Shown here: one piece after another, positions 46,401 to 59,932 of the stretch
How positions within the stretch are numbered: position 1 is the first letter of the stretch
Layout of the letters: the number at the start of each line of letters is the position of its first letter
DNA from: Spizellomyces punctatus DAOM BR117
Lineage: Eukaryota > Chytridiomycota > Chytridiomycetes > Spizellomycetales > Spizellomycetaceae
NCBI RefSeq assembly: GCF_000182565.1
Contig: NW_015971540.1
Span: 1,364,476 to 1,428,475 of the forward strand
Length of the DNA stretch: 64,000 nucleotides
Reading direction: 5' to 3'
Position numbers and translations under genes: made by a program
The notes under the pieces: generated by a model
What the model saw: only the letters and a program-made list of their open reading frames with translations
The model's database searches: none
Told to the model about the DNA's origin: nothing

Positions 46401-49400
46401 CTTCATCTTCACTGACAACGAAGTCAAGGAGGAAGCTTTCCTCGGATATATTAACAACATTCTTACATCCGGTGAAATCACCAACCTCTTCCCGAAAGAT
46501 GAGGTGATTGGTATCACTGGCGATCTCCGGGTGCCCATGAAAAAGGCCCGGCCAACAGTTCCGGACACACTGGAAAATCTCTGGCAGTTCTTCATTGACC
46601 GTGTAAAGGCCAACCTCCACGTTGTGCTTTGCTTTTCGCCTGTTGGTGACAAGTTCCGAAACCGGTCGCTGAAATTCCCTGGGCTCGTTTCTGGATGTAC
46701 GATGGACTGGTTCACCCGCTGGCCAAACGAGGCATTGCGGGCTGTTGCGGAGAAGTATCTAAATGAGGTGGACATCGTAGGTACGGATCAAGTTAGAAAG
46801 GAGGTCGTAGCGCATATGGCCTTTGTCCACGACCTTGTGGCGGAGGCCTGCAACAACTATTTTGTGCAGTTCCGTCGCAGGACCCATGTGACTCCAAAGT
46901 CCTACCTGTCGTTCTTGGACTCTTACAAGACACTATATGTGCAAAAACGGAATGAAGTGGGTGGCCTTGCCGATCGAATGAACATGGGTCTAGCAAAACT
47001 GGTGGAAGCTTCCAAATCAGTCGCTCAGTTGCAAGAAGAACTTGTTGTGAAGGAGCGCGATCTAGCCGTGGCCTCCAAGGCTGCTGATGCCGTGCTCGCT
47101 GAGGTGACAGCCAGTACAGCCTCAGCCGAAAAGGTCAAGGATGCTGTGCTCAAGGTGAAAACCAAATCCGAAGGGATTGCAAACGCAATCAAAGCGGACA
47201 AGGAATATGCCGAGTCACAACTCGAGGCCGCCAAACCAGCGTTGGAGGAAGCCACCAATGCGTTGAACTCTATTCAGCCAGCCCACATCTCCACAGTTCG
47301 TAAGCTGGCAAAACCGCCTCACCTTGTCATGCGTATCATGGATGGTGTGCTCCTGCTACAAAAACGGAAAGTAGATCCGGTTGTCCAGGATCCAGACAGG
47401 CCTTGTGTGAAGCCATCATGGAGCGAGTCTCTCAAACTCATGTCAGCCTCGGACTTTTTGTCTTCGCTCGTGAACTTCCCTAAAGATGAGATAAATGAGG
47501 AAACAGTCGAGCTGTTGGAGCCTTACCTCGAAATGCCGGATTTCAATCTTGAAGGTGCCAAAAAGGTGTCTGCTGATGTCGCCGGTCTTACCTCTTGGGT
47601 CAAGGCTATGGCGTTTTACTTTGGCGTGAACAAGAAAGTGATCCCATTGAAGGCTAATCTGATCGTTCAAGAGCACAAACTTGCTTTGGCCATGGAGGAC
47701 TTGAATAAAGCTCAACAACAGTTGGATGAGAAGCAAGCGGAATTAGACGTTTTCAAAGAAAAGTATAACCAAGCTGTCGGAACGAAGCAAGCGTTACAAG
47801 CCGACGCCGATAATTGTAAGCGGAAGATGAACGCAGCCACTGCCCTCATTTCTGGATTGAAAGGAGAAAAAGATCGTTGGACGATTCAAAGTAAAGAGTT
47901 CGCCGAGAGAATCGGCCGTCTTGTGGGTGATATTATTCTCGCCACAGCTTTTCTGTCATACAGCGGGCCTTTCAATCAGTCCTTCCGAGCCCAACTCTTG
48001 TCTGACTGGAAAAGGGAACTGGTCAAACGAAAGATCCCACACAGTGAGGATTTGGACATTGCAGGTCTTCTGGTTGACCCTACTACTGTCGGAGAATGGA
48101 ACATTCAAGGGTTACCGACGGACGAACTCTCTATCCAAAACGGTATTGTCGTCAACAAGGGCTCGAGATACCCTCTCCTGATTGACCCACAAAACCAGGC
48201 GAAAGTCTGGATTAAAAACAAGGAAGAGAAGAATAAACTCCTCGTTACGAGTCTCACAAACAAGTACTTCCGTGCGCATGTCGAGGACTGCGTCAGTCAA
48301 GGCCGGCCCTTGCTGATTGAAGACGTCGAGGAGACCCTCGACCCTACGCTAGACAACATCCTAGAAAAGAATTTGATGAAAGCCGGTAGATCGTTTAAGG
48401 TCGCATTTGGAGACAAGGAGCTGGATTGGAGTGACGGATTCTATCTCTTCATCACCACCAAACTTCCCAATCCCAACTGGTCTCCGGAAATGTACGCCAA
48501 ATGTTCAGTTATCGACTTTACTGTTACGCACAAAGGTCTGGAAGAGCAACTTTTGGGCCGCGTCATCATGCGCGAGAAACAAGAACTTGAAACAGAGCGA
48601 GCCAAGCTTCTCGAAGAAGTCAACTCCAACAAGCGGAAAATGAAACAGCTTGAAGATAATCTTTTGGAGAGGTTGACATCGACTCAGGGATCTCTTGTTG
48701 ACGATGAGTCGCTGATTGAAGTGCTGGCCGTAACGAAAACCACAGCAGAGGAAGTTAACGAGAAGCTCGTCGTCGCGGCTGAAACCCAAAAGAAAATTGG
48801 GACAGCCCGTGAAGAATATCGACCGGTCGCTAGCCGAGGTTCCATTATTTATTTCCTGATCGCAGAAATGAGCATGGTGAACGTTATGTACCAAACTTCC
48901 CTCAAACAGTTCCTGCAGCTGTTTGATGAAAGTATGGAAAGGAGTGCTCCATCCCCGATTCCAAGCAAACGAATTCAAAACATTATCGAGTACTGTACCT
49001 TCCGTGCGTTCTCCTACATTGCGCGAGGACTTTACGAAATCCACAAAGTCCTCTTTGTCCTGTTGCTGGCAATCAAGATTGACATTTCCATGAACAAAAT
49101 CTCCCATGATGAGTTCCGATGCTTAATCAAGGGAGGTGCTGCGTTGGATATCAATGCCGTCGTCAAAAAGCCCTTCAACTGGATTCCAGACATGACGTGG
49201 CTCAACTTGGTTGCCTTGAGCAAAATGCCCGGTTTCAACGATTTGTTGAACCAAATTGGAAAGAATGAGAAGGCTTGGAGGTCCTGGTATGAAAAGGATG
49301 CCCCGGAGAATGAGATGCTCCCAAGTGGGTATCAAAATACGTTGGATGCTTTCCGTCGGTTGTTGCTCGTCCGGTCCTGGTGCCTCGACCGAACTATAAT

Positions 49401-51397
49401 GATGGCCAAACAGTACATTGCCGAGTCCATGTCCCCCCGGTTTGCCGAATCCCAAATCTTGGACCTCGACGCCTTGCTCACTGAATCGGATAACCGAACC
49501 CCTATGATCTGTCTGTTGTCCACTGGATCTGATCCATCAGCGGATATAGAGAATCTGAGCAAGAAGTACAAGATTGACATCAAGGCTATTTCCATGGGAC
49601 AAGGACAAGAAGTACATGCACGCAAACTCTTGTCGGCCTTCATGACCAACGGAGGTTGGGCTTTACTCCAAAACTGTCACTTGGGAATCCCGTTCATGGA
49701 CGAACTCCTTGGACTCATCCTCGAAACTGAGACCGTACACGATAAGTTCCGCCTCTGGATCACCACAGATGTTAGCCCCAAATTCCCCATCACATTCCTG
49801 CAAATGTCCATTAAATTCACGAACGAGCCTCCTCAGGGGGTGAAAGCCGGTCTCAAGCGGACATATGCCTGGTTCACGCAAGATATGCTTGACATGAGTC
49901 CAAGACCGCAGTACAAACCTCTGTTGTACGGTCTGGCATTCTTGCATTCCATTGTGCAAGAACGACGAAAGTTTGGACCGTTGGGATGGAACATTCCCTA
50001 CGAGTTCAACCAGAGTGATTTGGCGGCTAGTGTCCAATTTGTGCAGAACCATGTGGATGAACTGGCTCCAAAGGCTCCCATCTCGTGGACGACGGCAAGG
50101 TTCATGTTCTGCGAGGTTCATTATGGTGGAAGAGTTACAGACGATTTTGATCGGTGAGTATTACATGTTTCTGCAAACTTCTAGGCATCACATATAGGTT
50201 TATGCTCAACTATCTACTCTACTCTACCAGTCGCCTTCTCAACACCTATGGAAAAGTCTGGTTCGGAGATCACATGTTCGCCGACACCTTTGCATTCTAC
50301 AAGGGCTATACCATTCCATATCTCAAATCTGTCGATGAATATCGCGCCTCCATTGAATCCCTTCCTCTCATCGACACACCCGACGTCTTCGGCCTGCACC
50401 CCAATGCCGATATCTCCTCCCAAACGAAAGAATCTCAGCAAATGCTGGACACGATCATGTCAATCCAACCCAAAGATTCCAACACGGGGACTGGAGAAAC
50501 AAGGGAAGAAGTCGTGAAACGTATTGCCAACGACCTGTTGAGCAAATTGCCCGAGGACTTTGACAAGAACAAAACCAAATCATGCATACAGAAACAAGGA
50601 GGTCCCAAGCCTCTCAACATCTTCCTTGGACAAGAAGTCGACCGCATGCAGATCGTCATCGGAGCCGTCCGCTCCACTCTTTCTGACCTCAAACTGGCCA
50701 TTGACGGAACCATCATCGTCAGTGCTCAACTCCAAGAAGCCCTTGACGCCCTCTACGACGCTCGAGTCCCGACGGCGTGGATCAAAATCTCGTGGCAAGG
50801 ATCTACACTCGGGTTATGGTATTCAGAGCTGTTGACTCGAGTCGCGCAGTTCCAGACGTGGCTGTACGATGGACGGCCGTTGGTGTTTTGGTTGAGTGGG
50901 TTCTTTAACCCACAAGGGTTCTTGACGGCGATTCGGCAGGAGATTACGAGGGTACACAATGGGTGGGCGTTGGACAACGTCAAGGTAAATCTAGTCAATT
51001 TTCCATCACTATCAACTAGTTAACATTGTCGCTCACACAATCTCTTCCCATTCAGCTCGCTCCAGAGGTCATGAAACAAATGAAAGAAGACATAACTGCA
51101 CCCCCCGCCGAAGGCGTGTACATCCACGGCCTTTTCATCGAAGGTGCTGCTTGGGACCGGAAGAACATCCGACTGACCGAGTCTCAACCCAAGGTCATTT
51201 ACCAAGCCATGCCAGTCGTTCACGTCTCTGCTACCAATTCGACGGATGAAGGGGATCCTAGGATGTATAAATGTCCAGTATACCGACGACCTCGACGAAC
51301 GGATCAGAATTACGTTTTCGACATTGAGTTGAAGACGGTACAGAATCCGGACTATTGGATTATGAGGGGGGTTGCATTGCTTTGTGCGACAAGTTAG
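37410..51397 (+). CDS. Axonemal outer-arm dynein heavy chain (gamma/DNAH5-8 type)
   Basis: Seven exons (37410-37715, 37786-38239, 38305-38570, 38631-39197, 39259-50153, 50231-50984, 51056-51397) sum to 4527 residues, the usual length. The N-terminal tail includes the DHC_N1 region ([20 protein letters not shown]). The six-AAA motor has P-loops at AAA1 [19 protein letters not shown]2 [21 protein letters not shown]3 [15 protein letters not shown] and AAA4 [19 protein letters not shown]1 sensor text [20 protein letters not shown] is intact. The stalk coiled coils flank the microtubule-binding tip ([19 protein letters not shown]). The C-terminal domain includes [17 protein letters not shown] and ends ALLCATS. 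Tail and AAA1 wording fit the outer-arm gamma class. It powers flagellar beating in zoospores. The 10.9-kb exon is uninterrupted; introns sit only near the two ends. Confidence 0.95.
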
Positions 51398-51692
51398 ACT
51401 GTTGGTTCTTGCGAGGATTTTTTGACGTTTTCTGCCACGCCCTTTTTGTGTATTTTTCTACTGTATGGGATACTTGTCGAGACTGGGATCGTTTGTCTTG
51501 GGGATTTTTTCCTGTGGATAGATAGTCGATAATATGATGGACGATTGTAAATACTACTTTTCAAATGTCCGTTTCATGGCCGTTTTCAGACATGTAAGGT
51601 GCAAGTGACCAATCACAGCACAGTCCAGATTCCAAGATACTCGAGAAATATATTACAAACAAAAATACTATCTTCTACCAAACCCCAATACA

Positions 51693-52745
51693 TTATGCCT
51701 CTCCATTTGCCGCCATAAGCAACATACCCAACAAATCTCTCGCCTCGCTCACCTGTCCGTCCGCTGCCCCCTGCTGAGCTTGAACCTGCTGACCTCCCTC
51801 CCCAAACAGCCCATCATGGTTCCCTCCAAAAGCCGCTATCTCTCCAAAGCCTGCTACACCCGCCACCCTCGCCGCTGCCGCCGCTGCAGCAGCAGCAGCC
51901 GCACGAGCCTGCCACTCCACATCCTGCTCCGAAGGCGCACCCTCCTGCCCATGCCCCAATGAACTCAATTCCTCCTCGACCGCTGCATCAGCAGCGAGGT
52001 TCCCTCCCCCATCGTTATTGTTCGTGCTCCCTGGTGCACCTCCACCACCAACCCACCACCTTCGATCCACAAACCGGGCTGAAACTGGGTTTCGATGTGC
52101 TTCGCCGGCTGTCACCTGATTTCTCGGTGTGACCTGCTGCAAAAAGGCGGGAAAGCCCGGATAGACCCTGTATCCCACTGATGGTGGTGGTCGGTCGAGC
52201 AGATATGGTGGCTTTGCGGCTGGGTAGTTGACCTGGGGCTTACGTCGTCGGTACGAAGTGGGTGCACGGCGGGCTCGGATGTGTGGGACAAGAGGGGGTT
52301 CTGTGAGGGGTTGAAGGAGTCTAACGAGGGTATTGGAGCGGTCGGTTGTGGATGTTGTTGGGCCTGACGTTGCCGTCGACGTCGATATTGATGTCCCTCC
52401 AACCTCCTTCCCGACGGTGAGAGCAACATCAAACGCCTCCGCTGGTAGCGGCGGCAAAGGATCAATAGCAGGCACAGCATGCGGAATATCATTCAACCCC
52501 GCCAAGAGTGTTTCAGCAACCGACGCTGCCGGCGTTGCAGGAAGAGGTCCCTCCGGCACTGCTGCGCTTGTGTCATCGTCATCGCTAATGTTTTCGGTTT
52601 GTCTGTCCGTTTTTCGTCGCTTTCGGATAGGTTCTTGGGCCTGTCCTTGAACGTTGGGTTCCGCGCGGGGTCCCATGCCGTCTTTGCGTTTGACGGATTG
52701 GAGCGTGATACCCGGAACGGTAGGCGCGTCACCTCCGGCGCTCAT
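51693..52745 (-). CDS. Unrecognised low-complexity nuclear-type protein
   Basis: This is a single-exon frame of 350 residues from ATG 52745 (MSAGGDAPTVPG); the frame upstream opens only with TTG. It holds a basic bipartite cluster (RKRRKTDR) that could be a nuclear localisation signal, followed by an acidic SDDDD. Then come Ser/Thr/Pro-rich stretches, an Arg-rich block (HIRARRAPTSYRRRKPQ), a moderately ordered stretch RPPPSVGYRVYPGFPAFLQQ, a Gly/Asn run and a poly-Ala tract of about 12. The C-terminus (EARDLLGMLLMAANGE) looks like a short amphipathic helix. Length and the clean single frame support a real gene. I know no family for it; a transcription-related role is a guess from composition. 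Confidence 0.5.
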   Translation of the reverse strand: MSAGGDAPTVPGITLQSVKRKDGMGPRAEPNVQGQAQEPIRKRRKTDRQTENISDDDDTSAAVPEGPLPATPAASVAETLLAGLNDIPHAVPAIDPLPPLPAEAFDVALTVGKEVGGTSISTSTATSGPTTSTTDRSNTLVRLLQPLTEPPLVPHIRARRAPTSYRRRKPQVNYPAAKPPYLLDRPPPSVGYRVYPGFPAFLQQVTPRNQVTAGEAHRNPVSARFVDRRWWVGGGGAPGSTNNNDGGGNLAADAAVEEELSSLGHGQEGAPSEQDVEWQARAAAAAAAAAAARVAGVAGFGEIAAFGGNHDGLFGEGGQQVQAQQGAADGQVSEARDLLGMLLMAANGEA

Positions 52746-53096
52746 CAACCCAAACTCGGTTTACAAAACGCTTCCTTCTTATAAAACCAAAAAGACAAAA
52801 TGCTCCTCAAACAAGTCGGTGTATTGCTCGTAGTCGTCTAAACACAAAAGCTGTGTATATTATATCAAAACGCTTGTAAAATGGCAAAACCCAAATGACT
52901 TGACGCCAGAAGGTGCGACGAGGGGCCCCCAACGTCGGAGTCCCCGCCATGCGTCTTACTGCCATAGCAACGGTATCCATGTCAACAACTAGTTCCATTG
53001 CTGCGCCGTGACGTAATCAACTTGTCGTCGTCGTCGTCGTTTTTCCCTTTTGTTTATTTTCTAACCTATGCAAAACATCTATACACTATTACATCT
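52746..53096. other. Intergenic, GTC-repeat tract
   Basis: There is no gene. A (GTC/CGT)n trinucleotide run lies at about 53023-53040. The stretch is the 5' flank of the low-complexity protein gene and the 3' flank of the importin gene. Confidence 0.5.
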
Positions 53097-56000
53097 CTAG
53101 AAAATGCTTTTATATGCATCCAATCCACCAGCACTACCAACCGCTTGCCAAAGCGCCTCCCGCCCAACCTTGCTTTCACATTCCTCCAAACATTTCTTGA
53201 CAAAGCCAGCAAACACGACCCCCGACACAGGATCAGACTCCATGAGAAGCCTGCGTCGCTGGGCATCCAGAGAAGCATCGTCTTCGTCATCGGTCCGGGG
53301 TTCGTACGTATAGATTAATGTTCTGAAAAACAAAAATTCACTTAAACATGGCCTAATAATATCACGATAAATCAAAAAAAAAAAAGATACATACTGGTCA
53401 GAGTCCAAATCCCGTAACTCAATGGCAACGCTCGACAAGACGGGCAAAATGTTCTGAATCCGAGAAAACACGTCTGGAGCACCGGTCGAAAAGAGTGTAG
53501 CGAGGGCCATAGCAGTCAATTTCCGTTGCTTGCCGTACCCCATGTTATCAAACTACCAAAAGGCAACAGTATAAAAAATCCCAACCCCGTACATAGCCGT
53601 AATCGGACAAACTCACCTTATCACACCATGCATCCACCAAGGCACTCACCCACGCACCAACAACTCCCACAAACCCCGCAGCATCGCAAACAACTACCCG
53701 ACCAACAACTCCCAAACACCCGACAACCACCACGCCCACCTCCTTATCCTCCACCACGACGCCCACAAGTTTCTCCAACAGCCCAGTTTGGACCAACACG
53801 TCGCGTATTGCGTGGAAGCAGTTAGACGCGTGGCAGGACTGCAGGATGACGTCCAAGCAGCGGAGGATAGAAGTGGAGGCTTCGGGGCGGAGGGAACCAA
53901 GCATAGTGCATAGGCGTGTGAGGATAGGATGTGCGTACGTCTGTCGTGACCAAATTGAATAAAAGCAACCCACTGTATGCTACCATCCGAATCCACACGT
54001 ACCTGTAACACCCCAACCGGTTCCAAAACCACGTAACTCTCCACAACCTTCAACACCGTTTTCAAGCTCTCGCTTCCGTATTCTAACAACGCCATACCGT
54101 ACTCAAGCAAAGCAGCAAGTTGTGGTGTACAGCGCGGGGTATTCTGAATAACGGCTAGCCAGAGATCAATGGCATCTTCCAGGAGGTAAATATGTGCCGG
54201 CTAACGGGTGAATGAGTACATGGGTCACGAAAATGTAAGAGGTGGGTAGTAACGTACGTTTTGAACGTTGAGACTAAAGGAAAGAACGGGAATCACAAAA
54301 TCGTGGAGTTGCACCGATTCCGCTCGCAGCGCCTAAGAAACCAGTCAGCGATTCAAACAATCCACCTAAATCCACGACGCATCCATCAACTAAAGCATAC
54401 CACAACAAGCCTCTGCAAAACCACCACAATCGAGGCCCGAAACATCTCCTGCCCTTCCGCCCCCTCCCACACCCTCGGCAACAACGCCATAATCTTCGGA
54501 ACAAATGCACCCAGCTCCCCTTGAAACCTCTCTATAATAACCCCCAAACACCCAACAACCCCCACACAACTCGAAACGCCATCCACATCGTCAAGAATAC
54601 CAGAAAACGCGTTCAAAAACACATCAAAGAACGGGTAAAATGTTTTTGGGTCGAATTCAAAGTCGTCCACGAGAGTTTTCAACGTTGTTATGCATGTGAG
54701 TCGGACGACGAGGTCGTAGGGTGGTGTCATGAGACGGACTAAGAGGGTATATATGTACGGGCGAAGGGATGGTGTGGGGTTGGATTGAGAGCCAGTGGGA
54801 GATGAGCCATGGAAATCCGGCGATGAAGTAGTGTTAAACTATAGAAAGGGTAGATACACCACTTTCTCTACAAGAAGATACCCAAACGTACCGTGTATCC
54901 GTATTGGATGCCTCTGCCCACAATTTAATTTCCAAACCACTGCTCGAAATTTACTAAATCGTATAAATCATGGGCGGCAAGTCCGATAGCGCAATATACG
55001 GCATCCTTGAGAAAGATGGCGTTCGTATCGGCAGGATCGCAAGGGTCTGGAAGGTTCGTTACTAAAAGTTGCAAGAACAGGTTCAGTGGGCACTACGTAC
55101 CAGCAACCATGCGCAACATGTTCATCACAACCGGCTGCAATACGGCACGGTTAGTTGACATGAGATCCATAAACACTTTTTCTGCACAGGCCTATCACGC
55201 GAAAATACATGAGCAAAATCCGCAATTAACAGAACGTACATTATCGAACCCACCCTTAAATGAAACTCCCAAGCATCCGCCTCCTCCTCTTCAATCCATG
55301 CCTCCGGATCCGCCTTCCACACCTCAACCTCTTCCATGGTCATGACCATATACCGCCCCACCAAGACCTCACAAGCTCGCTGGACGAATTCAGGTGTCAA
55401 AAGGTGCTGCCCAATCAGAGCCTTGATGGAGGGAGAGTCAGCGGGAGGAGTTGCGGTCAATGGGTCGTGTTTCTCAGATGGGGGTCTAAGGAGGGTTTTG
55501 AGGAGGCGGAGGGACTGGATGAGAAGCTTTTCCGTTGTCGTGTCCTCTATTCATCATATAAGTAAATACATCGTCACCGCTAGCATCCAACGTACATGGC
55601 CTTACCTCGATTTCCGACCCCACTTTCCACCAAACTCCAGTAGTATTTGACAACATCCATGCTACCAGGCATTACAACAAATCCGGATACATGTTGGTTC
55701 GCTAGGTTCAGATAGACTTTTCCAATCTGCACAACCGCGGAGGACACGAGTTTGTGAAGTCGGGTTGCCGTAGGTGGGATTGCAGGTCCTTTTCAATTGA
55801 TGAGTAACACACCCCCAGAAAAAACACAATGCAACATCACCACTTACGCAACACCAAAAACTTTTTCAAGTACTCCAGCAACACACCAAAGACCGCAACC
55901 ACCTCTTGAACGCGTTCCACCTCTTTGAACCCATACACAACAACGCGTCGCAGCGCCTTCAAGGCAATCAGCCCTAATCGCAGGGCACTTTCGGCCTCAG

Positions 56001-56815
56001 AGTAATCAGAAACCGCATTCGCGACAATGGCTTCTGAGAGTGATATAAAGTGGTTGCACCGGTCTGTAAAGATGGTTGCAGTGTAATGAAGGAGCTGGGG
56101 TGCGAGCTAGAAAAAGAACCAATCAGGGAACAATAGCATGATATCGGGGCACAACGTCACACACCTCTCGAAACATTTTGCGACTCGCAGGCATCATTGA
56201 ATAACAAAGCGCCTTGACAACCCCGTAAAGCGTACTCAAAGCCCGCACCTTGACCACCTCCTCCCCCTTGGCAGCAAAACTCGTCTCAACCGTCCCAACA
56301 AGCACATGCAACAAATCCGGCCAGTCATTCGGATAATCTAATCGGGCAATGCGGGATATAATGAGTATGTTGTAGTTGGCGAGTTTGTCGTTTGGTTCTG
56401 TAAAGGTGGTGAGAAGCTTGCTTTTGATTTGAGACTTTTCGGGAGGTTGAATGCCTCTGTACATCAATGGTTTGGTGAGCATTGAAAGTGTGGATAATAC
56501 GGGGTTGGGTGGGCACGTACCCGACACGCACGGTTTTTCGCCAATATTTGTCGATACCATTTTTGAGTGTAATGATGGCCAGCAGCCGGATTCTAATATC
56601 AAGAGACGTATCGTACGCAACCGCCTATATTCTCAAAAAGCCACTGTAAGAATGTATGGGTGCAGTAAACAAAAGAATACACAAACCTGCAAAGTCGAAT
56701 GAAAACCAGGCTCAATTTCCCATGCTTTCAACTGCTCGTCAGCCGGCTTTCGTACCTCGGAAAGAGGAGATGCAGCCGCTGTCAGGACGGAGCATATTTG
56801 GTTGTACGCTGACAT
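53097..56815 (-). CDS. KAP120: Importin-11 / KAP120-type karyopherin
   Basis: This is an intron-rich gene with more than ten short introns, from ATG 56815 (MSAYNQICSVLTAAASPLSE, VRKPADEQLKAWEIEPGFHS) to a stop at 53097. Other recognisable exons are KSQIKSKLLTTFTEPNDKLA, NILIISRIARLDYPNDWPDL, TLYGVVKALCYSMMPASRKM, ELVQRACEVLVGRYM in the middle, and MGYGKQRKLTAMALATLFST near the C-terminus. The last exon ends GGLDAYKSIF. The N-terminal importin-beta repeat, the DYPNDWPDL motif and the late GKQRKLTAMAL motif are the IPO11/Kap120 pattern. It is a nuclear transport receptor (RanGTP-dependent; Kap120 imports ribosome-biogenesis factors in yeast). Many internal exon ends were not resolved. Confidence 0.8.
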
Positions 56816-57112
56816 GGCCCGTACGTTTTGCCTTTGACGTACAGCGTAAAGCAGAGTCAAAACGACGACGACGACGACGAGATCGCTGTGGTGTGCTGTG
56901 CCACTATCACCACGGTAACAACAGCGACCGAAACCTTGTTGACCAGCAACGCAACAACTGTGAAAGTCCAACGATGCCCCTATCCAGTTGATAAAGAGAT
57001 ATAGAATGATATATTGCCAGTGAATCTAGTATATACATGCTCACAGCACATTAAAATCGTAGAACAAAAAGGATACTAAAAGGGAATCTGGGGAAATAAA
57101 CGCACAAAATCA
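56816..57112. other. Intergenic between tandem minus-strand genes
   Basis: A GAC trinucleotide tract at about 56860-56880 lies close upstream of the importin gene. Nothing else is seen. Confidence 0.45.
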
Positions 57113-58789
<1,677 letters not shown>

Positions 58790-59932
58790 GATAATTAACA
58801 ACCGTTTCTAAATCGTTTTCAAAGAGTCTTGTTGCTAAATCTCGTTCGTAGATGCAAATGGCTTAAATGGGTTTCTAGAAGAAAAAAAACTGGCGGGAGC
58901 GAGAACGATAAACGAACTGAGTTTTCTAGAGATATCAAAATATGAAATATAACCATAAAAGGAAATAATACCCAGCCACACACCATGACGCAAAAGGAAG
59001 GACACGCGACCAGCCGCTTTTGTGGCGTAGCGACGTCATGCAAAAAGTTTAATTGGCTTAGCGGAGGTTTCGTCCCATGACGGGTTTCGGCGGATCGTCA
59101 CGAGCAAAGACTGCGGGGATGCTTGCAAGCAGTTGAGCAGATGAGCAGCTCGCTAACGGTGGTGACGGTTGCGATTCGTTGCCCACATGCACCATCCCAT
59201 GAATGTTCATAGTGATCATGAGTGATAAGTCAATAGATGAGGTGCTTTTTCATGGTGTGCTTGAACGACATTTCATAGTGACAAGGTCATTGGCAATGAT
59301 ACCTTTTTTAAAACATGGGTTATGGTGCAAAAGGGACAGACAGGATTGACAAAAGGGTGTGTAGATCATCCCTTGGGTGGATCATAAGAGTTTCAGGGAG
59401 ATTGCCAAGCTGAAAAACGTAACAGCAGGGATACCTGACACCTGGCGAATTGCCTTTGGGCATGTCATGCCATTTGAATTCATTCTTCCACCATTGAAAT
59501 GAGCATGGTCGAGTCGAGACCTGCTTGATTGGGGGACTTTAAGCCTATAAACATGCTCGCTACTCTTTGTGATAGGGCACCGCTGCACGCACAAGGCAAG
59601 GCATAACATCAAGAGAAGGCAGCCAGAGATGCGCGCGCGCCATTCGGGCGCCATTCGGCGAAAGTATTCTCTTTCTTGGTCATTGGAACTTTTTCTGCTG
59701 ACGAGGCCGACACCTTTGCTGAATGCGTCGGATGCCTCCTTTGGCAGCCCCTGCCAAAAGCAGACGCATGTCCCGCAGGACATTTCCAGCAGTCCATGTC
59801 GACGGACCACAACAAGTGGAAGGCCTGAGGAGGTGCGTCATATGAAATGCATTTATCCACATTCGAAGTGCAGTGGCTATGCAAGTCATTTATTTGTCAA
59901 AAGGAGTTTGAAGGAGAAGTGACCGATTTGAC
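58790..59932. other. Divergent intergenic region, no gene seen
   Basis: It separates the kinase gene (-) from the F-box gene (+). A minus-strand frame at 59382-59810 (142 codons) lacks an initiator context and family resemblance, so it was not called. Confidence 0.45.

Noticed and set aside
52112-52492. Arg-rich minus-strand frame within the low-complexity gene
   Set aside because: It is an alternative frame of the same GC-rich sequence; the 350-residue frame is longer and starts with ATG.
59382-59810. 142-codon minus-strand frame between the kinase and F-box genes
   Set aside because: No family resemblance, odd composition, no splice partners; treated as chance.
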